The position numbers and the translations under genes are program-made. DNA of 61,336 bases from an uncultured Oscillospiraceae bacterium (GTDB lineage: Bacteria; Bacillota; Clostridia; Oscillospirales; Oscillospiraceae). The first letter of the stretch is position 1; every line of letters begins with the position of its first letter. The stretch lies in the NCBI GenBank assembly GCA_944385535.1, contig CALWXR010000006.1, positions 1-61,336 on the forward strand, read 5' to 3'. The notes beneath the pieces were generated by a model. It was not told where the DNA came from. It worked only from the letters and a program-made list of their open reading frames with translations, and made no database searches. Shown here in pieces: positions 23,504-33,844 of this stretch.

Positions 23504-23563
23504 ATGGATTCAGGCGCGCAGGAAAAACGAGCTGCCTGCCGTCTCCCCGGGCCTGGGGCATAA
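23504..23563 (+). CDS. Possible 19-residue leader peptide
   Basis: An ATG at 23504 stands behind an excellent AGGAGGACGGGCT site and opens a frame of 19 codons ending TAA (MDSGAQEKRAACRLPGPGA). It begins about 20 bases after the expected transcription start and lies 27 bases before the acetyltransferase gene. CCCCGGGCCTGGGG inside it can fold. This is the layout of a regulatory leader peptide, but it might be the stub of a decayed gene. Confidence 0.45.
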   Translation: MDSGAQEKRAACRLPGPGA

Positions 23564-23590
23564 GCAAAGGAAAAGCAGAGGAAAAAGACT

Positions 23591-24151
23591 ATGGAGCTTA
23601 TCCAATATCCGCAAAAGAATGACGATGGCGGCATCGCTGATAAAATCATTGCCTTAGAGAAAACCGCGTGGCCTGAAAATGCCCCGGACGGGGTTTTTCC
23701 ATCGGCGCCGAATACCTACGTTACATCCTTTGTTTTGATCGAAAAGGATCAGGCGATTTGTCACGTGGGGGTTCGAAAATGCGCGTTCTGTCACAAGGCA
23801 GATGTGTATTTGGCTTATGGATTGAGTGAGGTTGTGACCCATCCCCGGTATCAGAAGCGGGGATTGGCCACGCAGACCATTCAAAAGGCCAAGGAGTTTA
23901 TCCTTTCCCAGCAGCCGGACGTCAGTATCTTTACCTGCGGGAAAGAAAGAGTCCCGTTTTATGCCAGATGCGGCTGGGAAGCTGTGCCGGGGGCTTGTCT
24001 TGTAGGCGGCACAAAGGAAAAGCCCTTTCGCAGCGATGATCTGAATCTCATCACCATGATAATGTTCCTTTCCTCAAAAAGCAAACAGCATAAAAAAGAT
24101 TTTGAAAATACAGACATCCTTCTTGAATTGGGAGAAAACCAGCTTTGGTAA
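23591..24151 (+). CDS. GNAT family N-acetyltransferase
   Basis: The 186-residue product has a GNAT fold. The acetyl-CoA motif A is visible as LSEVVTHPRYQKRGLATQTI (Q/R-x-x-G-x-A pyrophosphate loop near residue 85-100), followed by FYARCGWEAVPGA typical of motif B. The arrangement and length resemble aminoglycoside 2'-N-acetyltransferase-like members, but the acceptor cannot be told from the sequence. The start follows AGAGGAAAAAGACT. It shares a transcript with the short upstream peptide. No terminator is evident before the next promoter. Confidence 0.85.
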   Translation: MELIQYPQKNDDGGIADKIIALEKTAWPENAPDGVFPSAPNTYVTSFVLIEKDQAICHVGVRKCAFCHKADVYLAYGLSEVVTHPRYQKRGLATQTIQKAKEFILSQQPDVSIFTCGKERVPFYARCGWEAVPGACLVGGTKEKPFRSDDLNLITMIMFLSSKSKQHKKDFENTDILLELGENQLW

Positions 24152-24198
24152 CCTCCCGAACATACCGCAGTCACGATCCTTGATTTCGCGGCGGCGCC

Positions 24199-24226
24199 TT
24201 CTGAAAGGCCAATTGCACCGTATAAT
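24199..24226 (+). promoter_or_regulatory. Promoter of the two-component system
   Basis: TTCTGA (24199-24204) and TATAAT (24221-24226) are 16 bp apart, about 13 bases from the GGAGGAATAG ribosome site. Confidence 0.6.
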
Positions 24227-24245
24227 CGGGATCATGGAGGAATAG

Positions 24246-24923
24246 ATGGAAACGATACTGATCGTAGAAGATGACAAAGCGTTGAACCAGGGCCTGTGCA
24301 AGGCTTTGAAAGGGGAGGGCAGGAAGGTGATTTCCTGCGGCGATCTCAAGTCCGCCGGATCCCAGCTGCTATGCGGGGCGATGAGCCTGGTTTTGCTGGA
24401 TGTCAACCTCCCTGACGGCAGCGGCCTGGCGCTTCTTCGTCAGATCAAGGAGGAAACGCCCCAGACCCCGGTGATTCTGCTCACAGCCAACGATACAGAC
24501 GTGGATATGGTAGATGGGCTGGAAAGGGGAGCGGACGATTATATCACCAAGCCCTTTTCCCTGGCGGTTCTCCGGGCCAGAGTGAACACCCAGCTGCGAA
24601 AGCATGGGATCCGGGACAGAGAGAAGGCCGTTTGCCTTCAGAGCTTCACCTTCGACTTTGCCAATATGCGCTTTCTGGCAAAGGGCAAAGCGGTGGAGCT
24701 GAGCAAAACAGAGCAGAAGCTGCTGCGGGTTCTGGTGGAGAACCGGGGCACGGTGGTGAGCAGGGAAACGCTGATGGACCGGGTTTGGACCGATGGGGCG
24801 GAGTATGTAGACGAAAACGCCCTTTCCGTGGCGGTGAAACGGCTGCGGGACAAGCTGGGGGCCCAGGAGGCCATCAAAACCGTATATGGCATTGGATACA
24901 GCTGGGTGATAACAGATGAATAA
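24246..24923 (+). CDS. OmpR/PhoB-family response regulator
   Basis: The 225-residue protein has a receiver domain (1-115) with the acidic pair VEDD, phospho-acceptor D52 in LLDVNLPDGSG, the switch Thr in LLTANDT and Lys in YITKPF, then a winged-helix output domain (about 130-222) with LSKTEQKLLRVLVENRG and a VYGIGYSW end. It overlaps the kinase gene by eight bases. With the ABC exporter genes downstream, the set resembles peptide-antibiotic sensing and resistance modules; target promoters are unknown. Confidence 0.93.
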   Translation: METILIVEDDKALNQGLCKALKGEGRKVISCGDLKSAGSQLLCGAMSLVLLDVNLPDGSGLALLRQIKEETPQTPVILLTANDTDVDMVDGLERGADDYITKPFSLAVLRARVNTQLRKHGIRDREKAVCLQSFTFDFANMRFLAKGKAVELSKTEQKLLRVLVENRGTVVSRETLMDRVWTDGAEYVDENALSVAVKRLRDKLGAQEAIKTVYGIGYSWVITDE

Positions 24924-25839
24924 CTGGAGCGTGATCTTTGCCGCCGTCTGCTTCGGGGCGGCGGCTGGCCTGATTTGCTGGAATCAGTGGCGGGTCAAAA
25001 AAACAATGGACACCATAGAGAAGATGCTGGATCTTGCCATGGACGGCAGCTTCTCCGAAAAGACCTTTGACGAAAGCCGCCTGTCGGCGCTGGAAACCAG
25101 ATTCGCCCATTATCTGGCGGCCTCCGCGGTTTCCGCCCGGAACACTGCCCGGGAGAAGGAGCGGATCAAGGCGCTGATCGGGGACATTTCCCATCAGACC
25201 AAAACCCCCATTGCCAATTTGCTGCTGTACAGCGAGATTTTATTGGAAGAGAAGCTTCCCGCCGGCGCCAAGACGAATGTGGAACAGATCCACGCACAAT
25301 CGGAAAAGCTCCGGTTTCTCATCGATTCTCTTGTAAAGCTGTCCCGGCTGGAAAACGGCATTGTGACCCTGAACCCGCGGCCTGCCCCCTTGCAGCCCAT
25401 CCTGGAAGGGGTAGCCGCCCAATACAGCCCCCGGGCCCGGCAAAAGGGGCTGGGGCTGAATTTGAAGGCCACAGCGCTTACGGTCATCTGCGACCCCAAA
25501 TGGACAGCGGAAGCCCTGGCAAACATGGTTGACAACGCCGTAAAATATACCGCCCAGGGAGCCGTCACCCTTTCCGTCACCGGCTATGAGCTGTTTGTCC
25601 GGATCGACATCGCGGACACCGGCATGGGTATTTCAGAAGGGGAGCAGGCAAAGATTTTCTCCCGGTTTTATCGGTCGGACAGTGTAAAAGACGAGCAGGG
25701 CGTGGGCATCGGCCTGTACCTGGCCCGGCAGATCCTGTCGGAGCAGGGGGGCTATATCAAGGTTACGTCCAGACCCGGGGAGGGCAGCACCTTTTCTGTA
25801 TTTCTGCCAAAGGCAGCGGAAATCTTACCAAAGTGTTAG
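24916..25839 (+). CDS. Sensor histidine kinase with a single N-terminal span
   Basis: The 307-residue kinase has one hydrophobic segment (about residues 5-22), a short linker, and then a full catalytic core: H-box DISHQTKTPIANL with H93, N-box MVDNAVKYT, G1 ADTGMGIS, F-box FSRFYRSD and G2 GVGIGLYLA. There is no extracytoplasmic sensor loop, so the signal is likely received through the membrane or from a partner such as the downstream ABC permease, as known for Bce-type kinases. Those usually have two spans; this one shows only one. Confidence 0.92.
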   Translation: MNNWSVIFAAVCFGAAAGLICWNQWRVKKTMDTIEKMLDLAMDGSFSEKTFDESRLSALETRFAHYLAASAVSARNTAREKERIKALIGDISHQTKTPIANLLLYSEILLEEKLPAGAKTNVEQIHAQSEKLRFLIDSLVKLSRLENGIVTLNPRPAPLQPILEGVAAQYSPRARQKGLGLNLKATALTVICDPKWTAEALANMVDNAVKYTAQGAVTLSVTGYELFVRIDIADTGMGISEGEQAKIFSRFYRSDSVKDEQGVGIGLYLARQILSEQGGYIKVTSRPGEGSTFSVFLPKAAEILPKC

Positions 25840-25950
25840 AATTCCGATTCCCCAGGAAAGATTGTGGAAAGAATTATGTGATAGGATCTGTATGTATCAA
25901 AGGAAGCGTTCCTGGCGTACATGCAGATTTTTTTCTTGGAGGTAAGGCAA

Positions 25951-26622
25951 ATGGAGATTTTACAGGCGAAGGATCTGAAAAAATATTATGGATCAGGTGA
26001 GACTGCGGTTCGGGCCTTGGACGGCGTGTGCCTGGAGGTGGAAAAAGGAGAATTTGTTGCCGTTGTGGGCACATCCGGCTCCGGCAAATCCACGCTGTTG
26101 CACATGCTGGGCGGTCTGGACCGGCCCACCAGCGGCAGCGTCGTGGTGGATGGACAGGATATTTTTTCTCTGAAGGAGGAGGCCCTTACCATTTTCCGGC
26201 GGCGGAAAATCGGCTTTGTGTTCCAGTCCTACAATCTTGTGCCGGTACTCAATGTTTACGAAAACATCGTCCTTCCCATTGAACTGGACGGCGGGAAGAT
26301 CAACAGGGGATTTATTACGGAAATCCTTCAGACCCTCGGCTTGGAGGAACGGCTGACCGCGCTGCCCAGCCAGCTCTCCGGCGGCCAGCAGCAGCGGGTG
26401 GCCATTGCCAGGGCGTTGGCGGCGGCTCCCGCGATCATTCTGGCGGATGAACCCACGGGCAATCTGGATTCCAAAACCAGCCAGGACGTAATGGGCCTTT
26501 TGATAATTACCAGCCACAAATTCTCCCAGACCATCGTCATGATTACCCACAACGAGGAGATTGCCCAGATGGCGGACAGAATCATCCGCATTGAGGATGG
26601 CCGCATCGTCAACAGGGGGTGA
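25951..26622 (+). CDS. ABC transporter ATP-binding protein (MacB/Bce type)
   Basis: The 223-residue ATPase carries Walker [11 protein letters not shown]-loop [13 protein letters not shown], signature [15 protein letters not shown], Walker [15 protein letters not shown] and switch His in MITHNEE. The GNLDSKT string is typical of the MacB/LolD/BceA branch that works with FtsX-type permeases. I start at 25951, behind GGAGGTAAGG; an in-frame ATG at 25921 has no site. It follows the kinase by 111 bases, where no clear promoter is visible, and the permease starts five bases after its stop. Confidence 0.93.
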   Translation: MEILQAKDLKKYYGSGETAVRALDGVCLEVEKGEFVAVVGTSGSGKSTLLHMLGGLDRPTSGSVVVDGQDIFSLKEEALTIFRRRKIGFVFQSYNLVPVLNVYENIVLPIELDGGKINRGFITEILQTLGLEERLTALPSQLSGGQQQRVAIARALAAAPAIILADEPTGNLDSKTSQDVMGLLIITSHKFSQTIVMITHNEEIAQMADRIIRIEDGRIVNRG

Positions 26623-26627
26623 GACGT

Positions 26628-29285
26628 ATGATCCGAGTATCCAACGGCAGGTGCGTCCGGCGGCTGGGGTGGAAATCCATGAAAAATGCCAAGGCCCGGA
26701 ATATCATCGCCATAGCGGCCATTGCCTTGACCACGGTGCTGTTCACCTCCCTGTTCACCATTGCCATGTCCATGAACGAGGGCTACCAGCAGAACAACTT
26801 CCGTAAAAGCGGCGGATGGAGTCACGGCACCTTCAAATATATGACGCGGGCTCAATTTGAGGAGCTGCGCCAGGATCCGCTGATTGAGGAATGGGGCCTG
26901 CGCCGCTTTGTGGGAATGGCGACCCAGGCCCCCTTCCAAAAATCCCATGTGGAGATCGGCTATTCCGACGCCAACCAGGCTCACTGGATATACTGTGACC
27001 CGGCGGAAGGCCGTCTGCCCGCTGAGGGCACCGATGAGGCTGCCACAGATCTGCGGGTACTGGAGCTGCTGGGGGTGGAGCCGGAGATTGGAGCCCGATT
27101 CACTGTCACCATTGATGTGGACAACCATGAAACCACCCAGACCTTCACCCTTTGCGGCTGGTGGGAATATGACCAGGCCATTGTGGCCAACCACATTCTC
27201 ATCCCCGAGAGCCGGGTGGACGCTATCCTGAACCAGGTGGGCGTGGACCCGGAAAACAGCAACGACGGCATGACCGGCAGGTGGAGTCTGGATGTGATGT
27301 TCTCAAGCTCCCTGCACATCCAGCATGACATGGATCAGGTGCTCGCGAACCACGGCTATCAATCCCAGAGCCGCTCCGCCGGAGACAACTACATTTCCAC
27401 CGGCGTCAACTGGGGCTACACCGGTTCCCAGCTGGCAGGCAGTCTGGATGCGGGCTCCCTGCTGGGCATTGCCGCCGTTTTGCTGCTTATTGTCTTTACC
27501 GGCTACCTTATCATTTACAATGTGTTCCACATCTCCGTCACCAATGACATTCGCTTCTACGGCCTGCTGAAAACCATCGGCACCACAGGGCGGCAGATCA
27601 GGAGGATTATCCGTCAGCAGGCGCTGATTCTGAGTCTGGCGGGCATCCCTCTGGGCCTGCTCATGGGGTGGTGGATCGGCTCCCAACTGACGCCCATTGT
27701 CATTTCCCAGCTGAACGACATCCATAGCATGGTATCCGTCAACCCGGTTATCTTCCTGATTTCCGCCCTGTTTTCCCTGCTGACGGTGCTGCTGTCCTGC
27801 GCCCGGCCGGGGCGTCTGGCGGCCAGGGTCAGCCCCATCGAGGCTGTGCGGTACACCGAGGGCGCAACCACAAAGAAGAAGGTGAAGAAATCCGGAAGCG
27901 TGTCCCTGCTTGCCATGGCAAGGGCCAATTTGGGCCGCAGCCCCGGCAAAACGGTGGTAACCGTGCTGTCCCTCTCCCTGGCGGTGGTGCTGCTGAACCT
28001 GACGGTCACCTTCACCAGCGGCTTCAGCATGGAAAAGTATCTCTCCAGACATATGGTGTCGGATTTCATTCTGGGGGACGCCGGATATTTCCAGACGAGC
28101 AGCTTATGGTATGCCGGCAAAGCTCTGCCGGAGGAGGCCATCAGCGCCGTGACGGCCCAGGGCGGCATCCGGTCCGGCGGCCGGGTCTATGGCAAAACGA
28201 CGCCGGTTCAGGAGTTCGTTACAGAAAGCTGGTACCGGGCCCACTATGGGCAGTGGACGGATGGGGAAAACCTGGAGCGGATGGTGGGGCAGGCGGAGAA
28301 AAATGAAGCCGGCCTGCTGGCGGATACGGCCCAGCTCTATGGTATGGAATCCTACGCCCTGGACAGGCTGACGGTTCTGGACGGCGACCTGTCCAAGCTC
28401 CGGGAGCCGGGCGGGAATTACATCGCCGCCGTCTATTACGTAGACGAATACGGCAATACGGAATGGGATTCCCACTGGGCCAAAGTGGGCGACAACATAA
28501 CGCTGCGGTATGTGGAGGAATTCCAGTATTATGACCCGGACACAGGAGAAATCTACGAAAACGGCATCCCGGAGGATCGGCCTTACCGTTCCCGAGCGGT
28601 AAAATACCGGGATGCAGCCTATGAGGTCGCGGCGCTGGTGCATGTACCCAAGTCATTGAGCTACCGCTACTACGGCGACGACACGTTTGTTCTGAATGAC
28701 CAGACCTTCATCCGGGACACCGGTACGGATTGCGTGATGCTCTACGCCTTCGACACACAGGGCGAGGCCGAAAACCAGGCCATGGAATCGTTCCTGGCGG
28801 ACTACACCCAGAATCAGAATCCCCAGTACGACTACGAGAGCCGAGCCAGTTACGCAGCGGAGTTCGAGGGCTTCCAATCCATGTTCCTGCTGCTGGGCGG
28901 GGTCCTGAGCTTTATTGTGGGTCTGGTGGGCGTGCTGAATTTCTTCAACGCCATTCTGACGGGCATTCTGTCCCGCCGGCGGGAATTCGCGGTGCTGCAA
29001 GCTGTGGGTATGACGAACAGGCAGCTGAAAAGGATGCTGGTGTTGGAAGGGCTGCTGTATACCCTTGGCTCCTCAGCGATTGCGCTGGGTCTCTGCGCTG
29101 CTGCGAATCCATTGATTGGAAATCTCTTGGAGAATATGTTCTGGTTCTTCAGCGCCAAATTTACAATCCTGCCTGTGCTGATAATCATTCCGGTCTTTGC
29201 TTTGCTGGGGTATTTGATTCCCACTGTCATGTACGCCCAAAGCTCAAAATACAGCATCGTGGAACGATTGAGAAGAACGGAATAA
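26628..29285 (+). CDS. ABC transporter permease with two FtsX modules
   Basis: The 885-residue protein has an N-terminal span (about 25-47), a first extracytoplasmic domain (about 50-270), three spans and a cytoplasmic link (about 275-420), a fifth span, a second large extracytoplasmic domain (about 470-750) and three final spans. That is two FtsX-type halves, the architecture of antimicrobial-peptide or lipid-moving mechanotransmission transporters. The middle and last cytoplasmic segments ([26 protein letters not shown]) are typical of the family. It works with the ATPase just upstream; the substrate cannot be told. I start at ATG 26628, though a GTG nine bases upstream is possible. Confidence 0.88.
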   Translation: MIRVSNGRCVRRLGWKSMKNAKARNIIAIAAIALTTVLFTSLFTIAMSMNEGYQQNNFRKSGGWSHGTFKYMTRAQFEELRQDPLIEEWGLRRFVGMATQAPFQKSHVEIGYSDANQAHWIYCDPAEGRLPAEGTDEAATDLRVLELLGVEPEIGARFTVTIDVDNHETTQTFTLCGWWEYDQAIVANHILIPESRVDAILNQVGVDPENSNDGMTGRWSLDVMFSSSLHIQHDMDQVLANHGYQSQSRSAGDNYISTGVNWGYTGSQLAGSLDAGSLLGIAAVLLLIVFTGYLIIYNVFHISVTNDIRFYGLLKTIGTTGRQIRRIIRQQALILSLAGIPLGLLMGWWIGSQLTPIVISQLNDIHSMVSVNPVIFLISALFSLLTVLLSCARPGRLAARVSPIEAVRYTEGATTKKKVKKSGSVSLLAMARANLGRSPGKTVVTVLSLSLAVVLLNLTVTFTSGFSMEKYLSRHMVSDFILGDAGYFQTSSLWYAGKALPEEAISAVTAQGGIRSGGRVYGKTTPVQEFVTESWYRAHYGQWTDGENLERMVGQAEKNEAGLLADTAQLYGMESYALDRLTVLDGDLSKLREPGGNYIAAVYYVDEYGNTEWDSHWAKVGDNITLRYVEEFQYYDPDTGEIYENGIPEDRPYRSRAVKYRDAAYEVAALVHVPKSLSYRYYGDDTFVLNDQTFIRDTGTDCVMLYAFDTQGEAENQAMESFLADYTQNQNPQYDYESRASYAAEFEGFQSMFLLLGGVLSFIVGLVGVLNFFNAILTGILSRRREFAVLQAVGMTNRQLKRMLVLEGLLYTLGSSAIALGLCAAANPLIGNLLENMFWFFSAKFTILPVLIIIPVFALLGYLIPTVMYAQSSKYSIVERLRRTE

Positions 29286-29340
29286 CCGCAAGTGATGGGG
29301 CGGATCCCATGGGCGGACGGATTCCGTCTGTGTAATATGA

Positions 29341-29368
29341 CAGGCGCCTGCGGAAACGCAGGCGCCTG
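29341..29368. terminator. Hairpin between the convergent permease and activase genes
   Basis: CAGGCGCCTGCG (29341-29352) pairs perfectly with CGCAGGCGCCTG (29357-29368) around GAAA. T tracts are short on both sides. Confidence 0.7.
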
Positions 29369-29374
29369 AAGTGT

Positions 29375-32300
29375 TTATGCGGTTACTTCGATTTTGGGTT
29401 CTTGCTTTACATCTTCCGCTTCCGCCAGCCGTTTTTTTGCGGTGGAGAGCATCAGCTTGATGCGGTTGAGCTGGTTGACCTCGCTGGCGCCGGGGTCATA
29501 GTCCACCGCTACCACGTTGGACTGGGGATAGGCATTGCGAAGGGCCTTGATTACGCCTTTTCCCACCACATGGTTGGGAAGGCAGGCGAAGGGCTGGATG
29601 CACACAATGTTGGGGGTGCCGCTTAGGATCAGCTCCACCATTTCCCCGGTGAGGAACCAGCCTTCCCCGTACTGGTTGCCCAGGGACAGGAAGGGCTTTG
29701 CCAGCTCCGCCACCTTCTCAATGGGCATGGGCGGCTCGAACCGTCTGGATTTTTCCAAAGCGTCCAGAGCGGGCTTGCGAATGGCCCGGATGGCGTCCAC
29801 GCCGACCTTCGCGGTGGCGGCGGAGATCCATTTGGCCCCCAGGAATTCGTGCTTGTAATCCCCGTTATAGACACAGTAGTTCATGAAGTCCATCAGATCC
29901 GGAACAACCGCCTCGGCCCCTTCCGCTTCCAGCAGATCCACCAGATGGTTGTTGGCCAGGGGCATGTACTTGACCAGGATCTCGCCCACCACACCGACCC
30001 GGGGCTTACGCAGAGTCTCGTCAATGGGCAGGGTATCGAAGGCGTGAACGATGCCTTTGCATACAGAAGAATAGCTCCACTTGCTCTTGTCGTTGATCAG
30101 AGAATCGATGGCGATTGCAAGCCATTTCTGATGCAGGGCGTTGGCCGAGCCCTTTTCCAGCTCGTAAGGCCGTACCCGGTACAGGCAGCGCATGAACAGA
30201 TCCCCGTAGACAATGGCCCTGGCGGCGCAGGCCAGCATGGCAGGGGAGAGCTTGAAGCCCTCATTGGTCTCCATGCCGTTGGTATTCAGGGAGATTACGG
30301 GAATGTGGCTCAAGCCCACCTTGTCCAGCGCCCGGCGGATGAAGCCCACATAGTTGCTGGCCCGGCAGCAGCCGCCGGTCTGGGTCATGATGACGGCCAA
30401 TTTGTTGGTGTCATACTTTCCGGAGAGCACCGCGTCCATGATCTGGCCCACCACGGTGATGGAGGGGAAGCAGGCATCGTTGTTGACGAATTTCAGGCCG
30501 GTGTCGATGGCGTTGCGGTTGTCGTTGCGCAATAGCTCCATGTGATAGCCGTACTTGGCAAAGATGGGCTCCAGCAGATCAAAGTGAATGGGGCTCATCT
30601 GGGGGGCCAGAATGGTATAGCCCGCGTCAAACATTTCCTTGGTAAATTCGCTGCGGTGATAGGCCGCCGGCTTGGGATCCGGGTGAATGCCCCGGTCCAT
30701 CCGCTGATTCATGGCGGCAAGCAGGGAACGGATCCGGATCCGCGCCGCGCCCAGGTTGTTCACCTCGTCGATCTTCAGCACGGTGTACAGCTTGTTGCTG
30801 CCCTCCAGAATCTCACAGACCTGGTCGGTGGTCACCGCGTCCAGACCGCAGCCGAAGGAATTCAGCTGGATCAGCTCCAGATCCTCCCGGCTGCGGACGA
30901 ATTCCGCGGCGCTGTACAGCCGGGAGTGGTAGACCCACTGGTCGTTGGCCCGAAGAGGACGCTCCGGAGTGAAGTCGATGGGCAGGCTGTCCTCGGTGAG
31001 CACCGCCAGATCATAGGAGGCGATCATTTCCGGGATGCCGTGGTTGATCTCCGGGTCGATGTGATAGGGACGGCCCGCCAGGACAATGCCCCGGGCGTGG
31101 TTTTCTTCCATCCACTGCAGGGTCTTTCTGCCCTCAGAGCGGATATCCTCCTTGGCCTGATGCTGCTCTTTCCAGGCGGCGGCGACAGCGGCCCGGACTT
31201 CCTTGGCGCCGATGCCCCATTCCTCTTTGCACAGCCGCACCAGCCGGTCGGCGGCGATTTTCTCACTGGTAAAGGCGATAAAGGGCCGGATGTAGCGCAC
31301 GCTTCCGTCGGCCACCGCTTCCACGTTGTTTTTCAGGTTCTCCGGGTAGGAGACCACAATGGGGCAGTTGTAGTGGTTTTGGGCGTCGGGGGTCTCCTGG
31401 TGCTCGTAGAACACACAGGGGTGGAAGATGGTGGTGACGCCCTGGTTAATCAGCCACTGGACATGGCCGTGGGCCAGCTTGGCAGGGTAGCACTCGGATT
31501 CCGAGGGGATGGACTCCATGCCCAGCTCATAGATCTTCCGGGTGGACTTGGGGGAGAGAACCACTTTGAAGCCCAGCTTCCCGAAGAAGGTAGCCCAGAA
31601 GGGATAGTTTTCATACATATTCAGCACCCGGGGAATGCCGATGGTTCCACGGGTGGGATGCTCCACCGGGGGATAGTCAAAGATCCGCCGGAGCTTATAG
31701 GCCATCAGGTTGGGGCCCTTCCGCCCCTCGCCGCTGCCCCCAAGACCCTTTTCGCACCGGTTGCCGGTGACATGACGGCGGCCGCCGGGGAACTTGTTGA
31801 TGGTGAGCATGCACCGGTTGGAGCAGCCGCCGCAGCGGGTGGTGGAGGTGGTGTAGGTCAGATCCAGAATGTCCGCAAGGGGCAATGTGGTGCTCTGCTG
31901 GCCGTGATACCGCTCCCGGGCAATGAGTGCCGCGCCGAAAGCGCCCATAATGCCGGAGATGTTGGGACAGGTGGCCTCTACACCGGCAATTTTTTCAAAG
32001 GCCCGGAGCACCGCCTGGTTGTAGAAGGTGCCGCCCTGAACCACAATGTGCTTGCCCAGATCCGAAGGATCCGCCAGCTTGATGACCTTGTACAGGGCGT
32101 TTTTAATCACGGAGTAGGCAAGGCCCGCGGAAATGTCCTGAACGGTAGCCCCCTCCTTCTGGGCCTGCTTTACGTTGGAATTCATAAATACGGTACACCG
32201 GGTGCCCAGATCGATGGGGTTTTTGGCGAACAGGGCCTCCTTGGCGAAGCTCTCCGCGGAGTACCCCAGAGAGTTGGCGAAGTTTTCAATGAAGGAGCCG

Positions 32301-33640
32301 CAGCCGGAGGAGCAGGCTTCGTTCAGCAAAATGGTATCCACGCTGCCCTTTTTCAGCTTGATGCACTTCATGTCCTGACCGCCGATGTCCAGAACACATT
32401 CCACCTCCGGATCAAAGAAGGCGGCGGCGGTGCAGTGGGCGATGGTCTCCACCTCCCCCTCGTCCAGGCAGAAGGCGGACTTCAGCAATGCCTCCCCGTA
32501 GCCGGTGGAGCAGGAGCGGACGATCCTGGCGGAGGGGGGGAGCTCCTCCTTCAGCCGTCCCATGGCCTCCATGGCGGTGCGGATGGGATTGCCCTGGTTG
32601 TTGGCGTAGTAGGAAAACAGAAGCTGCCCTTCGCTGCCGATCAGGGCCACCTTGGTGGTGGTGGAACCGGCGTCAATGCCCAGGAAGCAGTCTCCGGCAT
32701 AATCCGCCAGGCTCTCCCGCTTTACCACAGCTTTGGCGTGGCGGGCGCAGAAGTCCGCGTGCTCCTGCCTGTCGGCAAAGAGGGGCTCCAGCCGCTTCAG
32801 CTCGAAAGCCATTTCCACGCCCCGCTCCAGGCGGTCAATGAGGCTGTCCATGGAGGTGGGAGAAGCGTCGCCGGATTCCAATGCCGCGCCCATGGCGGCA
32901 AACAGATGGGAATTCTCCGGATCCACCGTGGTCTCCGGGGTCAGGTTCAAGGTGCGGATAAAGGCCTTTTTTAATTCCGGCAGGAAGTGAAGGGGACCGC
33001 CCAGAAAGGCCACACAGCCCCGGATGGGCTTGCCGCAGGCCAGGCCGGAAATGGTCTGATTCACCACCGCCTGGAAAATGGAGGCGGCCAGATCCGCCTT
33101 GGTGGCTCCTTCGTTAATCAGGGGCTGAATATCCGTCTTGGCAAACACGCCGCACCGGGCGGCAATGGGGTAAATCTCCTTGTAGTGGGCCGCTTCTTCA
33201 TTCAGCCCCGACGCGTCGGTTTGCAGCAAGGAGGCCATCTGGTCAATGAAGGAGCCGGTGCCGCCGGCGCAGACGCCGTTCATCCGCTCTTCCAGGCCGC
33301 CTTTGAAGTAAATGATCTTGGCGTCCTCGCCGCCCAGCTCAATGGCCACGTCGGTTTGGGGAGCCACAAACTGCAGAGCGGAGGCCACGGCCACCACCTC
33401 CTGCACGAAGCCAATGTCCATGGCCTTGCCCAGGTTGATGGAGCCGGAACCGGTGATCTTTATTTGTAAAAGGCAGGTCCCCAACTGCTCCCGGGCTTCG
33501 ATCAGGAGTTCTTTCAGCGTCTGCTGGGTATGGGCGCAGTGACGGCGGTACTGCCCGTAGAGGATCTGGCTGTTCTCGTCCAGAATGACCAGTTTTACTG
33601 TTGTGGAGCCGATGTCGATACCGGCGCGATATGTTTTCAT
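29375..33640 (-). CDS. Giant acyl-CoA dehydratase activase (BadF/BcrAD + DUF2229)
   Basis: This 1421-residue protein carries two ASKHA-type activase domains (about 1-265 and 318-585), each starting with the phosphate loop GIDIGSTTVK / GIDAGSTTTK and each with the cluster-binding loop (GVCAGGTGSF; ACSSGCGSF). A Cys-rich link CGGCSNRC follows, then the long DUF2229/HgdB-like region (about 640-1380) with CYPAKLAHGHV. The family is related to the activator of 2-hydroxyacyl-CoA dehydratases, which uses ATP to drive a low-potential electron from a [4Fe-4S] cluster. The fused giant form is known in anaerobes but its target is not. No dehydratase genes are adjacent. The start shows only a weak ribosome site. 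Confidence 0.9.
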   Translation of the reverse strand: MKTYRAGIDIGSTTVKLVILDENSQILYGQYRRHCAHTQQTLKELLIEAREQLGTCLLQIKITGSGSINLGKAMDIGFVQEVVAVASALQFVAPQTDVAIELGGEDAKIIYFKGGLEERMNGVCAGGTGSFIDQMASLLQTDASGLNEEAAHYKEIYPIAARCGVFAKTDIQPLINEGATKADLAASIFQAVVNQTISGLACGKPIRGCVAFLGGPLHFLPELKKAFIRTLNLTPETTVDPENSHLFAAMGAALESGDASPTSMDSLIDRLERGVEMAFELKRLEPLFADRQEHADFCARHAKAVVKRESLADYAGDCFLGIDAGSTTTKVALIGSEGQLLFSYYANNQGNPIRTAMEAMGRLKEELPPSARIVRSCSTGYGEALLKSAFCLDEGEVETIAHCTAAAFFDPEVECVLDIGGQDMKCIKLKKGSVDTILLNEACSSGCGSFIENFANSLGYSAESFAKEALFAKNPIDLGTRCTVFMNSNVKQAQKEGATVQDISAGLAYSVIKNALYKVIKLADPSDLGKHIVVQGGTFYNQAVLRAFEKIAGVEATCPNISGIMGAFGAALIARERYHGQQSTTLPLADILDLTYTTSTTRCGGCSNRCMLTINKFPGGRRHVTGNRCEKGLGGSGEGRKGPNLMAYKLRRIFDYPPVEHPTRGTIGIPRVLNMYENYPFWATFFGKLGFKVVLSPKSTRKIYELGMESIPSESECYPAKLAHGHVQWLINQGVTTIFHPCVFYEHQETPDAQNHYNCPIVVSYPENLKNNVEAVADGSVRYIRPFIAFTSEKIAADRLVRLCKEEWGIGAKEVRAAVAAAWKEQHQAKEDIRSEGRKTLQWMEENHARGIVLAGRPYHIDPEINHGIPEMIASYDLAVLTEDSLPIDFTPERPLRANDQWVYHSRLYSAAEFVRSREDLELIQLNSFGCGLDAVTTDQVCEILEGSNKLYTVLKIDEVNNLGAARIRIRSLLAAMNQRMDRGIHPDPKPAAYHRSEFTKEMFDAGYTILAPQMSPIHFDLLEPIFAKYGYHMELLRNDNRNAIDTGLKFVNNDACFPSITVVGQIMDAVLSGKYDTNKLAVIMTQTGGCCRASNYVGFIRRALDKVGLSHIPVISLNTNGMETNEGFKLSPAMLACAARAIVYGDLFMRCLYRVRPYELEKGSANALHQKWLAIAIDSLINDKSKWSYSSVCKGIVHAFDTLPIDETLRKPRVGVVGEILVKYMPLANNHLVDLLEAEGAEAVVPDLMDFMNYCVYNGDYKHEFLGAKWISAATAKVGVDAIRAIRKPALDALEKSRRFEPPMPIEKVAELAKPFLSLGNQYGEGWFLTGEMVELILSGTPNIVCIQPFACLPNHVVGKGVIKALRNAYPQSNVVAVDYDPGASEVNQLNRIKLMLSTAKKRLAEAEDVKQEPKIEVTA

Positions 33641-33694
33641 GATATGCCTCGCTATCCTTATTTTTCAGCCTAATTTTACAAATTCATCTCTATC

Positions 33695-33727
33695 ATTATA
33701 GTGAATATGGTGTAAATAAAATGTTAA
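33695..33727 (-). promoter_or_regulatory. Activase promoter with 11-bp-phased PhoP-like boxes
   Basis: On the minus strand TTAACA (33727-33722), TTTACA (33716-33711) and TTCACT (33705-33700) repeat every 11 bp, ending at a perfect -10 TATAAT (33700-33695). No normal -35 is present. Confidence 0.55.
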
Positions 33728-33844
33728 CAAACGGAAGGGGTTTGTCCTCTTTACTAAATCTTTACCATCCCGGCTGAGGAACAAGAAATTCCCCCCAAAG
33801 CCCGGGGGACGGAAAAAATAAAAATGTACAAAATTGAACGGGTG

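Noticed and set aside
30542-32974. 810-codon plus-strand frame opposite the activase gene
   Set aside because: Antisense shadow; the minus strand has the activase motifs.
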